Below are positions 7,715 through 15,248 of a stretch of 15,917 nucleotides of DNA, piece after piece. Origin of the DNA: an uncultured Blautia sp. (lineage in GTDB: Bacteria > Bacillota > Clostridia > Lachnospirales > Lachnospiraceae). Under the pieces are notes generated by a model. It made no database searches, had not been told where the DNA came from, and worked only from the letters and a program-made list of their open reading frames with translations. How positions within the stretch are numbered: the stretch's first letter is position 1; each line of letters begins with the position of its first letter. The position numbers and the translations under genes are program-made. The stretch spans positions 1 through 15,917 of the forward strand of contig URWL01000005.1 in the NCBI GenBank assembly GCA_900551465.1. Reading direction: 5' to 3'.

Positions 7715-7728
7715 TATTTTATCATATC
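7715..7728 (-). promoter_or_regulatory. Promoter-like -10 for the Nif11-like/relQ unit
   Basis: The minus strand carries GATATGATAAAAT some 40 bp upstream of the Nif11-like start, overlapping two possible -10 elements (TATGAT or TAAAAT). No convincing -35 is seen at 16-18 bp. A near-identical GATATGATAAAAT lies before the EamA transporter gene. Confidence 0.35.
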
Positions 7729-7767
7729 AAAAACTCAGGGAAAAGAATTATTTCCGGCATCTTCCGT

Positions 7768-7806
7768 AAAACAGCCCCGGAAAGTACCTCTTTCCAGGGC
7801 TGTTTT
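7768..7806 (-). terminator. Terminator of the flavodiiron protein gene
   Basis: Stem AAACAGCCC(C)GGAAAG with CTTTCC(A)GGGCTGTTT around TACCT, one internal C/A mismatch. On the minus strand it is followed by a short U-run. It lies ~30 nt past the stop of the flavodiiron gene and separates it from the Nif11-like/relQ unit. Confidence 0.8.
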
Positions 7807-7836
7807 TATCCAGGTTATAAAATTATTTTTTCAGCT

Positions 7837-9627
7837 TTATTCAATGGGCTCAAAATCTGCAACTCCATGCTTACAAAGCGGGCAGATATAATCGTCCGGA
7901 AGCTCATCGCCTTCATAGATAAATCCACAGATCTTGCAGACAAAGCCTTTCTTACCTTCTGTCTGAGGTTTCGGTTTTACATTGTTCTGATAGTAGGTAT
8001 AAGTCATGGTATCCTTGTCACTCATAACTCTTGCCTCGGTCACAGAGCAAATAAACATTCCATGTGTTCCCAGATCTACATACTGCTCTACCTTAAGAGA
8101 CATAAATGCATTGATATATTTCGGAAGGAATACCAGTCCATTATCAGAATACAGTTTTTCCATACCTTCAAATTTATCTGTCTGACGTCCGCTCTGGAAG
8201 CCAAATCTCTGGAATATCTCAAACGGAGCTTCCACAGACAGACAGTTCACATTCATAATGCCGGTCTGCTTGATCACATGATGAGAATAATTTGCCTTGT
8301 TGATATTTACAGCAACACGATATGGATTATCCGTAAGCTGTGTAACTGTATTTACGATCAGACCATTGTCTCTGTTTCCATCATTGGAAGTAACAACATA
8401 CAGACCATATCCAATCTTAAACAATGCTGTCATGTCTTTCTTGTTTGCAGTTTCAGACTGTGCTACATATTCTCTGCACAGTTCCTCTGCCATGCTTTCA
8501 AGCTGATCCATATTTCCATCGCTTACAGAAGACAGAATCTTTACAGTTGTATTCAGCCAGGTGATGTTCTTGCTCTTTTCAAATTCACCCTTCATAATTT
8601 TAGCAGCCAGTGGTGACCAGCTTCCATTTTCAATCAGACCAATCGTACGGTTCTGGTAGTTTCTCTCTGTAAGATGATCGATAAACTCACGCATAAACGG
8701 GAACAGCTCTGCATTATAGGTTGTTGTAGCAAGTACCAGTTTATTATAACGGAATGCAGATGCCACTGCTTCAGACATATCATCTCTTGCAAGATCAAAA
8801 ACTTTAACTGTAGGACATCCTTTCTCTTTCAGCTTTTCTGCCAGGATACCCACTGCCTTTTTCGTATTTCCGTAAACAGAGGTGTATGCAATGACAATAC
8901 CTTCGCTCTCTGCTTTATAGGAAGACCAGGTGTCATATTTTCCAATATAATGACCCAGATTTTCTGTAAGTACCGGTCCATGAAGAGGGCAGATTGTCTG
9001 AATATCCAGAGTGGCAGCAACCTTCAGGAGTTTCTGTACCTGTGCACCATATTTTCCTACAATTCCGATATAATAACGGCGTGCCTCGTCATCCCAGTCC
9101 TCTTCTACATCAAGGGCACCGAATTTACCAAATCCGTCTGCTGCAAAAAGTACCTTGTCTGTGCTGTCATAAGTAACCATAACTTCCGGCCAGTGAACCA
9201 TTGGCGCAAACACAAAGGTCAGAACATGTTTGCCAAGTGTCAGAGACTCTCCGTTTCCAACTTCAAGAGTTCTTCCCTCCAGACTCATATTGCGGAAAAA
9301 ATTCTGCATCATCACAAATGTCTTGGCATTTGCTACAATTGTGGTATCCGGATAAACTTTCATGAAGTTTTCGATATTAGCAGCATGATCTGGCTCCATA
9401 TGCTGTACGATCAGATAATCCGGTTTTGTACTGCCCAGAACTTTTTCGATATTATCCAGCCATTCATGTGTAAATCTTGCATCTACTGTATCCATGACTG
9501 CAATCTTTTCATCTTTGATCACATAGGAATTATAAGCCATTCCATTCGGGACTACATACTGTCCTTCAAAGAGATCCACATCATGATCATTCACACCCAC
9601 ATACAAAATATCATCTGTAATCTTCAT
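7837..9627 (-). CDS. Flavodiiron protein with flavin-reductase and rubredoxin domains (FprA-type)
   Basis: Reduces O2 to water and/or NO to N2O in anaerobes. The 596 residues contain four domains: beta-lactamase-like diiron domain (~1-240; ligands in QHMEPDH at H76, E78, D80, plus H145, D164, H216), FMN-binding flavodoxin (~243-400; SVYGNTKKA loop), a flavin-reductase-like domain (~408-548), and a C-terminal rubredoxin (C564, C567, C582, C585 in CKICG and CPLCKHG). The usual core has only the first two, so the protein carries its own electron-input modules. ATG start with AAGGGG 8 nt upstream, own promoter and own terminator: a single-gene unit. All expected diiron ligands are present, so it should be active. 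Confidence 0.95.
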   Translation of the reverse strand: MKITDDILYVGVNDHDVDLFEGQYVVPNGMAYNSYVIKDEKIAVMDTVDARFTHEWLDNIEKVLGSTKPDYLIVQHMEPDHAANIENFMKVYPDTTIVANAKTFVMMQNFFRNMSLEGRTLEVGNGESLTLGKHVLTFVFAPMVHWPEVMVTYDSTDKVLFAADGFGKFGALDVEEDWDDEARRYYIGIVGKYGAQVQKLLKVAATLDIQTICPLHGPVLTENLGHYIGKYDTWSSYKAESEGIVIAYTSVYGNTKKAVGILAEKLKEKGCPTVKVFDLARDDMSEAVASAFRYNKLVLATTTYNAELFPFMREFIDHLTERNYQNRTIGLIENGSWSPLAAKIMKGEFEKSKNITWLNTTVKILSSVSDGNMDQLESMAEELCREYVAQSETANKKDMTALFKIGYGLYVVTSNDGNRDNGLIVNTVTQLTDNPYRVAVNINKANYSHHVIKQTGIMNVNCLSVEAPFEIFQRFGFQSGRQTDKFEGMEKLYSDNGLVFLPKYINAFMSLKVEQYVDLGTHGMFICSVTEARVMSDKDTMTYTYYQNNVKPKPQTEGKKGFVCKICGFIYEGDELPDDYICPLCKHGVADFEPIE

Positions 9628-9672
9628 TCTAATACCCCTTTTTTATTTGATGTACTTTTATCAGTTGCTCTT

Positions 9673-9701
9673 ATTATATCCGTTCTCTTCAGGAAAATCA
9701 A
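9673..9701 (-). promoter_or_regulatory. Promoter of the flavodiiron protein gene
   Basis: On the minus strand, -35 TTGATT (9696-9701) and a perfect -10 TATAAT (9673-9678) are separated by 17 bp. The predicted start near 9666 gives a ~39-nt leader. Confidence 0.8.
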
Positions 9702-9719
9702 TAGATTTTCGTTAAATAT

Positions 9720-9736
9720 TTGACAAATTTTATCAA
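9720..9736. promoter_or_regulatory. AT-rich dyad upstream of the flavodiiron promoter
   Basis: TTGACAAA (9720-9727) and TTTATCAA (9729-9736) form an 8-bp dyad with one mismatch and a 1-nt centre. Its centre is ~62 bp upstream of the predicted start, a class I activator distance. TTGA/TCAA ends recall FNR sites, but the spacing is 3 bp longer than the classical 14-bp site. A redox or oxygen sensor is an inference; AT-richness makes chance possible. Confidence 0.3.
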
Positions 9737-9787
9737 GTTTTATTTTTAAAAAAAAGTTTCTTAAATCTTTCTCTGCAAAACAACAAA

Positions 9788-9818
9788 AACCGCAAAGATT
9801 CAAGCTTTCTTTGCGGTT
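9788..9818 (-). terminator. Terminator of the EamA transporter gene
   Basis: A perfect 10-bp stem AACCGCAAAG (9788-9797) with CTTTGCGGTT (9809-9818) and an 11-nt loop. On the minus strand it is followed by a U-rich run. The loop contains the stop codon of the transporter gene (9800-9802), so the last codons form part of the hairpin. Confidence 0.85.
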
Positions 9819-10678
9819 CTCATATTATAAACAAACATCCCCAGAGATGCCAGGAGGATCAGTCCGTATCCTATAAAACTATACTTATCCGGAATTTCAC
9901 CAAAAAGGAAAAATCCCAGAAGTGTGGCAAACAGAATCTGCGAATAGTCAAAAATAGATATTTTTCCGGCAGGAGCATACGTATACGCTGCTGTAATAGT
10001 AAACTGTCCTCCTGCTGCAAACAAACCTGCCATAAGAAGGGTTCCCAGCTGTCCTGCTGACATTGGAGTATAATTCATCAGAACAAACGGCAATATCACC
10101 AGACATGAGAAAAGGGAAAAATAAAATACGATCACAGGTCCTCTGACACCATGTGTTCCCAAAACTCTGACCATAGTGTAGGCAATTCCCGCCCCCAGCC
10201 CTCCGCATACTCCGATCAGGGCTGGAAGAAGAGCCGCATTGGCAAAACCCGGCTTCACTACAAACAGGCAGCCTGTAAAAGCCAGAAGCACAGCAAAACC
10301 CTGTACAGGAGTAATTTTTTCTTTCAAAAGCAAAAAAGAGAATATAATGGCAAAAAATGGAGACAGCTTATTCAGTATTGACGCATCTGCCACCAGAAGA
10401 TGATCAATAGCATAGAAATTACAGAGAATCCCCATCGTACCAAAGGCGCAGCGCATGAACAACGGTCCCCAGTATTGCTTTTTCACTTTTGGTATCTCAT
10501 GATTTTTTAAAAGAATTACTCCTGCAAAAATTACCGCCACCAAATTTCGAAAAAAACTTTTCTGAAATGAGGGGATGTCTCCTGCCAGACGCACACTGAC
10601 GTTCATGCAGGCAAAAAAGAAGGCAGAAAGGATGATCATAACCATTCCCTTCATATAATTTTCCTGTTTCATTTTCAT
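9800..10678 (-). CDS. EamA/DMT-family membrane transporter
   Basis: A 292-residue hydrophobic protein with about ten predicted membrane helices in two EamA repeats, the usual DMT layout and length. Repeat 1 starts with GMVMIILSAFFFACMNVSVR; repeat 2 begins near the glycine-rich GVCGGLGAGIAYTMVRVLG. A short cationic tail (RTAKKA) points to a cytoplasmic C-terminus. Family members export or import metabolites such as amino acids or nucleotides; the substrate cannot be read here. Start choice is uncertain: ATG at 10678 has only a weak AAAGAG nearby, and ATGs at residues 3 and 9 are possible. It follows the LOG gene by 62 nt with a -10-like GATATGATAAAAT between, so it may have its own promoter. 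Confidence 0.85.
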   Translation of the reverse strand: MKMKQENYMKGMVMIILSAFFFACMNVSVRLAGDIPSFQKSFFRNLVAVIFAGVILLKNHEIPKVKKQYWGPLFMRCAFGTMGILCNFYAIDHLLVADASILNKLSPFFAIIFSFLLLKEKITPVQGFAVLLAFTGCLFVVKPGFANAALLPALIGVCGGLGAGIAYTMVRVLGTHGVRGPVIVFYFSLFSCLVILPFVLMNYTPMSAGQLGTLLMAGLFAAGGQFTITAAYTYAPAGKISIFDYSQILFATLLGFFLFGEIPDKYSFIGYGLILLASLGMFVYNMRTAKKA

Positions 10679-10740
10679 TCACTCTTTCTTTTTTATCGTA
10701 CATTCCCCATTTTATCATATCTCACTGTCACAAAAAAGTA

Positions 10741-11283
10741 TTATTTCCCGTACTGCTCTATGTAATCCAGAATTTTTGCCGGTTCATCCATAAAACAACA
10801 GAGAGCAAGATTCGATTTTTCCATAAATTTCTGTTCTGCCGTATATTCCAGAAGCTCCTTCATACGATCATAATAACCATTGATATTATAAATCACAATG
10901 GGACGATCGATACGTCCAAGACTTTTCAGTGTGAGGATTTCAAAGAACTCCTCATAGGTTCCGATTCCTCCAGGTGTAACAATGACAGCATCTGATCTGT
11001 CTTCCAGAAGCTGCTTTCTTTCTCTCATAGTCTCCGTAAAAATAAATTCCGAGCAATTTTCATAAAAGACACCTGGTTTTTCAAAAAAACGCGGCGCAAT
11101 CCCCAGGATATACCCCTTCTCTGCATCTGCGCCCCTGGCAGCTGCTCCCATCATTCCTGTGGCTCCTCCGCCAAATACCAGACCGTGTCCTCGTCTTCCG
11201 ATCTCTCTTCCAAGCTCTTCTGTTTTTTTGTAATAAATATCCTCCAGCAGTGCACTGGAAGCCCCATATACACAAATATTCAT
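10741..11283 (-). CDS. LOG-family (TIGR00730) protein, cytokinin-riboside-monophosphate phosphoribohydrolase-like
   Basis: A 180-residue Rossmann-fold protein of the lysine-decarboxylase-like/LOG family. Characteristic motifs: GGGATGMMG (38-46), MRERK (86-90), and the signature PGGIGTYEE (104-112), which holds the catalytic Glu. Family enzymes hydrolyse nucleoside 5'-monophosphates to base and ribose-5-phosphate; the older lysine-decarboxylase label is wrong for this motif set. ATG start with AGGAGG 6 nt upstream. It lies 76 nt after the YibE/F gene and 62 nt before the EamA gene. The substrate in this organism is unknown; nucleotide salvage or detoxification are options. Confidence 0.9.
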   Translation of the reverse strand: MNICVYGASSALLEDIYYKKTEELGREIGRRGHGLVFGGGATGMMGAAARGADAEKGYILGIAPRFFEKPGVFYENCSEFIFTETMRERKQLLEDRSDAVIVTPGGIGTYEEFFEILTLKSLGRIDRPIVIYNINGYYDRMKELLEYTAEQKFMEKSNLALCCFMDEPAKILDYIEQYGK

Positions 11284-11359
11284 CCTGTCCTCCTGAAATC
11301 CATTTCACCAGAAAGCTTATCCACATTTCCGGCTCTTTTAAAGACAGTTTACCACAGTT

Positions 11360-12496
11360 TCAGAGTTCCTTACAATCCTTCTTTTTCCTGGTAAGCAGCC
11401 ATCCGCTTGTAACGGCAGTAAACGGTGCTACTGTTACCAGTCCGAAGCTTCCTACAATGGTATCCAGGATTTCTGCTGAAACATATTTGTAATTCAGGAT
11501 ATTCTCAATAGGAGTGCCCTGAGCCATAAAAGTCATAAGAAGAGCAATATAACCTCCGGAATAGGCCAGAAGAAGTGTGGTTGTCATGGTTCCCATGGCA
11601 GCCCGTCCTACATTCATTCCTGACATGGCGGCTTCCTTCCATCCAATATCCGGTTTCTTCTGTATTACCTCGTTTACTGCCGAGGTGATATCCACAGAAA
11701 GATCCATCATTGCTCCGGAAGCTCCGATAAAAATCCCACTCATAAAAATTTTTGTCAGATTCAGATCCTGATAGCCGGAATAAAGAAGACTTTCTGAATA
11801 CGCCATAACCGCCCCGTGGATTTTGAATGCATCTGTAAAAATACAGCCGATCACGCAGGTAACCAGAACTCCCAGAAGCGCGCCTGATGTGGCTGCCACA
11901 GTCTTTCTATCAAAACCATATACCAGAAATATAATGAGCAGAGTAAGGAACGCCGTAATCAGAATCCCGCACCACACCGGGTTCACGCCTGCAAGATATG
12001 CCGGAACAAGGATCTTCCAGATTGTCAGAATCGTAATCACAAAAGAATATACTGCTCTCAGACCTGTCCAGCCTGCAAATGCGATCAGAAGAACCACAAA
12101 CATTCCAGCCAGAAGGATTTCCTTATCCAGACGGTAATGATCGCTCATGGTTACTGAGGTAATCCTGTTATCACTGTAGCTTACCACTACATGAGCAATA
12201 TCTCCTTTTTCAAAAATCTTATCGGATTCCAGGGAACCACTGAGCATATTTACTGCACGCGTCGTTTCACCTTTAAATTTTCCATCCAGAATTTCTACCT
12301 GACAGAACTGTTCCCCCGACTGTATAAGCCCGGAGCTTTTTACTGTACTTTCATCTGTAGAAAGCACCTTTGCCCTTACTTTATCTGTTCCCTTATAAAT
12401 GACAGCATCCTCATAGCCCGTAGGAAGGACCATGAGGATCACCATCAGACAGATCGCCACAAGAGAAACAGAACTTTTTTTCAGTCTGCTTTTCAT
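11360..12496 (-). CDS. YibE/F family membrane protein
   Basis: A 378-residue polytopic membrane protein. One N-terminal helix (~12-27) is followed by an exported beta-rich domain (~30-125) with SGEQFCQVEIL, then about seven or eight helices. The conserved family signature GASGAMMDLSVDITSAVNEV lies in the membrane part, together with the SGMNVGRAAMGTMTTTLLLAY segment. Function in the family is unknown; transport has been suggested. ATG starts 3 nt after the alkaline phosphatase stop, with only a distant AGGGG inside the upstream gene, so translational coupling is likely. A membrane partner for a secreted phosphatase, for example in phosphate or metal handling, is an inference from this tight pairing. 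Confidence 0.88.
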   Translation of the reverse strand: MKSRLKKSSVSLVAICLMVILMVLPTGYEDAVIYKGTDKVRAKVLSTDESTVKSSGLIQSGEQFCQVEILDGKFKGETTRAVNMLSGSLESDKIFEKGDIAHVVVSYSDNRITSVTMSDHYRLDKEILLAGMFVVLLIAFAGWTGLRAVYSFVITILTIWKILVPAYLAGVNPVWCGILITAFLTLLIIFLVYGFDRKTVAATSGALLGVLVTCVIGCIFTDAFKIHGAVMAYSESLLYSGYQDLNLTKIFMSGIFIGASGAMMDLSVDITSAVNEVIQKKPDIGWKEAAMSGMNVGRAAMGTMTTTLLLAYSGGYIALLMTFMAQGTPIENILNYKYVSAEILDTIVGSFGLVTVAPFTAVTSGWLLTRKKKDCKEL

Positions 12497-12499
12497 TAT

Positions 12500-14062
12500 T
12501 TACTGCACCCCTGTAATGGAAGCCAGTTTATTATAAATATCTGTATTATCGTAATATCCTTCAAACTGCTCCTGCTCTGCACCCATTGCAAATACCTCTA
12601 CCGGAAGTCCTGTGTGGGCATAGGATGCAAAGTTGATACCGGATTTATTATTCAGGATATGGGTGATCGTTACAGTCAGAGGTTCATAGCTTCCATAAAG
12701 AACGTATTCCTCCTGTCCAAACTCTTCCTCTTCACCGGTACGGCTCATAGTTTCCTCATAAGCAGCTTTCAGCTTGTTGTATTCATACTCTGTCATTACC
12801 AGAGATCCGCCTTCTTCTCCTTCCGGATGCACATCCTTGCTGTCAGCCTGGTTAGTTGTCTCTGCATCACCAGAAGGAGCCTGCAGTCCAAAAAGCTCTG
12901 TAATGTCTGCCATAACTGTGTCAAAATCTGTTTTATTTTCTTTATAGCCAGCCACATAATCTGAATCAAATTTTGCATAGGAAATTTTCTGATTGCTGAT
13001 ATTTGCCAGGAAAGTATCATAATCTGTTCCGGCAAATCCGATGGTCAGACCACCTGTTTCATGGTCGCCTGTTACAAGGATCAGCGTCTCATCCGGATGT
13101 TCATTATAAAACTCTACAGCCTTTCCTACAGCCTGATCCATGGCAACGGTATCTGTAATAGTAGCTGCTGCATCATTTGCATGACATGCCCAGTCAATCT
13201 TGCCGCCTTCTACCATCATAAAGAACCCGGTATCATTATTCAGGACTTCGATTCCTTTTTCCACATAATCGGCAAGTCCCCATTCTCCTTCTTCCCTGTC
13301 CATATCATAACTCATAGCATCATCATCTGCCAGAGTCTCATCGATCACAATGGTCTTTCCGTCTTCCGCAGTCAGAGCTTCTGCTTCTGCCTGTGTTTTC
13401 AGCACCTTATATCCTGCTTCCTGAGCCAGCTGATAAAGATCTGTCTTGTCTCCTTCATCACCTGTGGTTTTCTTCAGACCGCCGCCTGCAAAATAATCAA
13501 ATTCACTGGCGATCATCTCCTGACCAATCTCATAGTAGCTGTTTCTGGATGCCTGGTGTGCATAAAAGGCTGCAGGAGTTGCATGATTCAGGTTTACTGT
13601 GGAAAGGATTCCTACCTTGTATCCAAGCTGCTTTTTCAGCTTTTCTGCAATTGTCTCATAAGATGTCTCCATCTTTTCATCCATGTTGATAGTTCCGCTG
13701 TAGGTTTTATGTCCAGTCGAAATAGACGTAGCTGTAGATGCAGAATCCGGACAGAAAGAAGTGCTGTCATAAGTCTGAGCAGAACCTGCTACCGGAAAAT
13801 TCATCATATTCAGCTTACTCTCACTTGTAAGAATGTCGTCTCCGTCATCCTCTATGGCATTCAGATAATAGTTTGTAGTCTGGATCTGAGGATAGCTCAT
13901 TCCATCTCCAATAAACAGAAAAATATATTTTGGTGTCTTTACCTCTGTCTCCTGGGACGCTTCCTGTGCAGTCTCCTCTGCCGCCAGTACCTGAACAGGC
14001 GCCGCACATGGCGCCATCATTGCTGCTGCCAGTAATAATGCACTGATTTTTTTCGCGTTCAT
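12500..14062 (-). CDS. Secreted alkaline phosphatase (PhoA family)
   Basis: Hydrolyses phosphate monoesters outside the cell with two Zn and one Mg. The 520 residues start with a signal peptide (MNAKK, hydrophobic core, cleavage after VLA near residue 28). Catalytic residues are all present: metal Asp in IGDGM (D53), nucleophile Ser in DSASTAT (S107), NHATPAAF (H160, T162), VEGGKIDWACH (E285, D290, H294), TGDHETGG (D333, H334) and late YAHTGLPVEVFA (H483). H160 replaces the Asp of the E. coli enzyme, as in many Mg-dependent family members. An acidic insert (~395-460) is a variable part. ATG has AAGGAG 8 nt upstream. It is coupled to the YibE/F gene and probably heads that unit. Confidence 0.95.
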   Translation of the reverse strand: MNAKKISALLLAAAMMAPCAAPVQVLAAEETAQEASQETEVKTPKYIFLFIGDGMSYPQIQTTNYYLNAIEDDGDDILTSESKLNMMNFPVAGSAQTYDSTSFCPDSASTATSISTGHKTYSGTINMDEKMETSYETIAEKLKKQLGYKVGILSTVNLNHATPAAFYAHQASRNSYYEIGQEMIASEFDYFAGGGLKKTTGDEGDKTDLYQLAQEAGYKVLKTQAEAEALTAEDGKTIVIDETLADDDAMSYDMDREEGEWGLADYVEKGIEVLNNDTGFFMMVEGGKIDWACHANDAAATITDTVAMDQAVGKAVEFYNEHPDETLILVTGDHETGGLTIGFAGTDYDTFLANISNQKISYAKFDSDYVAGYKENKTDFDTVMADITELFGLQAPSGDAETTNQADSKDVHPEGEEGGSLVMTEYEYNKLKAAYEETMSRTGEEEEFGQEEYVLYGSYEPLTVTITHILNNKSGINFASYAHTGLPVEVFAMGAEQEQFEGYYDNTDIYNKLASITGVQ

Positions 14063-14104
14063 AGATTTTTCTCCTTTTTCACGATCAATACTTTGTAATC
14101 TGAT

Positions 14105-14125
14105 TCAGGAAGCGCTTCTTCCTGA
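14105..14125 (-). promoter_or_regulatory. Hairpin in the alkaline phosphatase leader
   Basis: A perfect 8-bp stem, TCAGGAAG (14105-14112) and CTTCCTGA (14118-14125), with a 5-nt loop, containing the self-complementary GAAGCGCTTC. It falls in the predicted leader about 45-65 nt after the start point and has no U-run. It could be an operator or an RNA-stability element; resemblance to a CcpA cre site is only partial. Confidence 0.4.
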
Positions 14126-14178
14126 CAGAACAAAGCTTATCAGTACATGATTAAATGCACCTGCCAGCTTACGTTAAA

Positions 14179-14208
14179 TTTATATCAAACATCTCTTCCA
14201 AATGTAAA
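14179..14208 (-). promoter_or_regulatory. Promoter of the alkaline phosphatase gene
   Basis: On the minus strand, -35 TTTACA (14203-14208) and -10 TATAAA (14179-14184) are 18 bp apart, each one mismatch from consensus. The start point near 14172 gives a leader of ~110 nt. A convincing Pho-box repeat was not found. Confidence 0.55.
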
Positions 14209-14351
14209 AATATGTGTTTGTGGGGGAAAGCGGAATATGATTTTATGTCTGTAAATGACATGCAGGAGCCAGACAGTAAATTTATATTACTTCTATATTT
14301 CATGTTCCCAAGGCGGGTAGAGCCGCACTGCCAGAAGAATTTCTGTTTAGC

Positions 14352-14567
14352 TGTTATCCACTTTCAGATGCAAAGAGAAAAAAGCAGATCATAGTGCCTT
14401 GCGAGGCTTCCGTTGGTAAACCTGTGTTAGCTGCTGCCACCGAGCACGCTGTCTGAGCCGTCAGGCGAGTTCGTGCGAATGGCAGCAAATCAGCGCACAG
14501 GTTTACCAGGAAACGCAGCACAGAACATGATCTGCCTTTTTCTCATATGCATCGTCTATGGATAACA
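14352..14567. repeat. Large nested inverted repeat (rod-like ~216-nt palindromic element)
   Basis: Nearly the whole interval folds on itself. Outer ends TGTTATCCA/TGGATAACA (14352-14360, 14559-14567); GATGCA/TGCATC (14367-14372, 14548-14553); GCAGATCAT/ATGATCTGC (14384-14392, 14527-14535); GTGC/GCAC; TGCG/CGCA; TTCC/GGAA; a perfect 13-bp TGGTAAACCTGTG/CACAGGTTTACCA (14414-14426, 14496-14508); TGCTGCC/GGCAGCA (14432-14438, 14481-14487); GCACG/CGTGC (14444-14448, 14472-14476). Runs of T follow the 9-bp stem on both strands, so it may also terminate transcription. The pairing is seen directly. Whether this is a MITE-like mobile repeat, a structured RNA or a long terminator cannot be decided from one copy; no target-site duplication was obvious. 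Confidence 0.8.
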
Positions 14568-14604
14568 AGAAACTTAAATCCACATTACCCTCACAAACAG
14601 AAAA

Positions 14605-14757
14605 TTATCTTTTCCTGTAAATAACCAGTTCCGGATCTGTGCCGTTTTTTTCATAGGTACTGATAAGAATGAATTCCATATTAGCAGCAATCCCGAAACA
14701 TTTGCTGCCACCAAATTCGCATTCTAATTGATTTCCCAGATATGTTGCTCCATCATG
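14605..14757 (-). pseudogene. Remnant of the C-terminal domain of the adjacent XRE/zinc-ribbon regulator
   Basis: After the stop of the regulator, another frame reads DGATYLGNQLECEFGG and continues to a plausible protein end, PELVIYRKR, at the stop 14605-14607. From memory of the family, longer XRE/zinc-ribbon proteins carry such a domain (LDD-x-YLGNQL ... Y-x-E-NG-x-x-PEL-x-x-Y-K/R-K/R) about 50 residues after the YWKKY segment. Here it sits directly after YWKKYKNLAGAEEF but in a shifted frame, without its own SD. It looks like the result of an internal deletion plus frameshift. A real small gene is less likely. Confidence 0.5.
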
Positions 14758-15226
14758 TGAACTCTTCTGCACCCGCAAGATTTTTATATTTCTTCCAATA
14801 ATCAAGTTTCGGCAGCAGTTCTTTCATATATGCGCGAATTTGTTCCGGTGAAGACTGTTCGTTCGCCATGGTGTCTACGCAGACTTCGATCAGGTCATTC
14901 ATATCATGATACATGTATTTTCCGTCTGCATAACACCATTTACAATATTCTTCGTTAAAAAATCCATCTGTTTCTTTACTGATACTGGAATCTTCAAGCG
15001 GCATACCGCAGCATTGACAAATCAATTGTCTTGGGGAACCCAGCAACGTATTGATTGAAACATCAAATAATCTCGATAAAAGTTTCAATGTTTCTGTATT
15101 TGGTGTTGTCTCTCCATTTTCCCAGCGAGATACCGCCTGACGTGTAACAAAAACCTTTTCTGCAAGTTCATCCTGTGACATACCTGCTTTATTTCTTAAT
15201 TCTAATATAATATTTTTTGTTTCCAT
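14753..15226 (-). CDS. XRE-family regulator with zinc ribbon, probably C-terminally truncated
   Basis: A 157-residue cytoplasmic DNA-binding protein. Residues ~5-58 are an XRE helix-turn-helix (MSQDELAEKVFVTRQAVSRWENG, recognition helix around RQAVSRWE). Residues ~69-105 hold a putative zinc ribbon with CQCCGMPL and CKWCYADGKY, then a helical stretch ending YWKKYKNLAGAEEFT. The start is ATG at 15226 because GGAGGTGA (15235-15242) lies 9 nt upstream; an ATG nine codons earlier has none. The short tail and the out-of-frame remnant downstream suggest loss of a further domain. It has its own promoter overlapped by a dyad. Its targets are unknown; the adjacent DUF4435-like gene and itself are candidates. 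Confidence 0.85.
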   Translation of the reverse strand: METKNIILELRNKAGMSQDELAEKVFVTRQAVSRWENGETTPNTETLKLLSRLFDVSINTLLGSPRQLICQCCGMPLEDSSISKETDGFFNEEYCKWCYADGKYMYHDMNDLIEVCVDTMANEQSSPEQIRAYMKELLPKLDYWKKYKNLAGAEEFT

Positions 15227-15248
15227 GAAAAATTTCACCTCCACAGAT

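Larger units (their letters stand above)
14063..14604. other. Gene-free stretch upstream of the alkaline phosphatase gene
   Basis: This 542-nt interval holds no ORF I can support. From right to left it contains a 37-nt AT-rich spacer, the 216-bp inverted-repeat element (14352-14567), about 140 nt of AT-rich sequence without recognised signals apart from a small GCGG/CCGC hairpin near 14310, then the phosphatase promoter and leader. The inner part of the element is clearly more GC-rich than its surroundings. Confidence 0.7.

Noticed and set aside
8674..9723. Long plus-strand frame opposite the flavodiiron gene
   Set aside because: Antisense shadow of a well-conserved gene; Cys/His/Ile-rich translation without domain character.
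13061..14035. Long plus-strand frame opposite the alkaline phosphatase gene
   Set aside because: Antisense shadow; the phosphatase carries all catalytic motifs and an SD.
14110..14123. CcpA cre site at the GAAGCGCTTC palindrome
   Set aside because: The outer cre positions do not match on either strand; kept only as a leader hairpin.
14172..14210. PhoP/Pho-box repeats upstream of the phosphatase gene
   Set aside because: Only isolated TTTAAC/TTTAAT hexamers about 23 bp apart; not the closely spaced repeats expected.
14155..14394. 79-codon plus-strand frame upstream of the phosphatase gene
   Set aside because: No SD or recognisable protein features; it crosses the phosphatase promoter and one arm of the inverted repeat.
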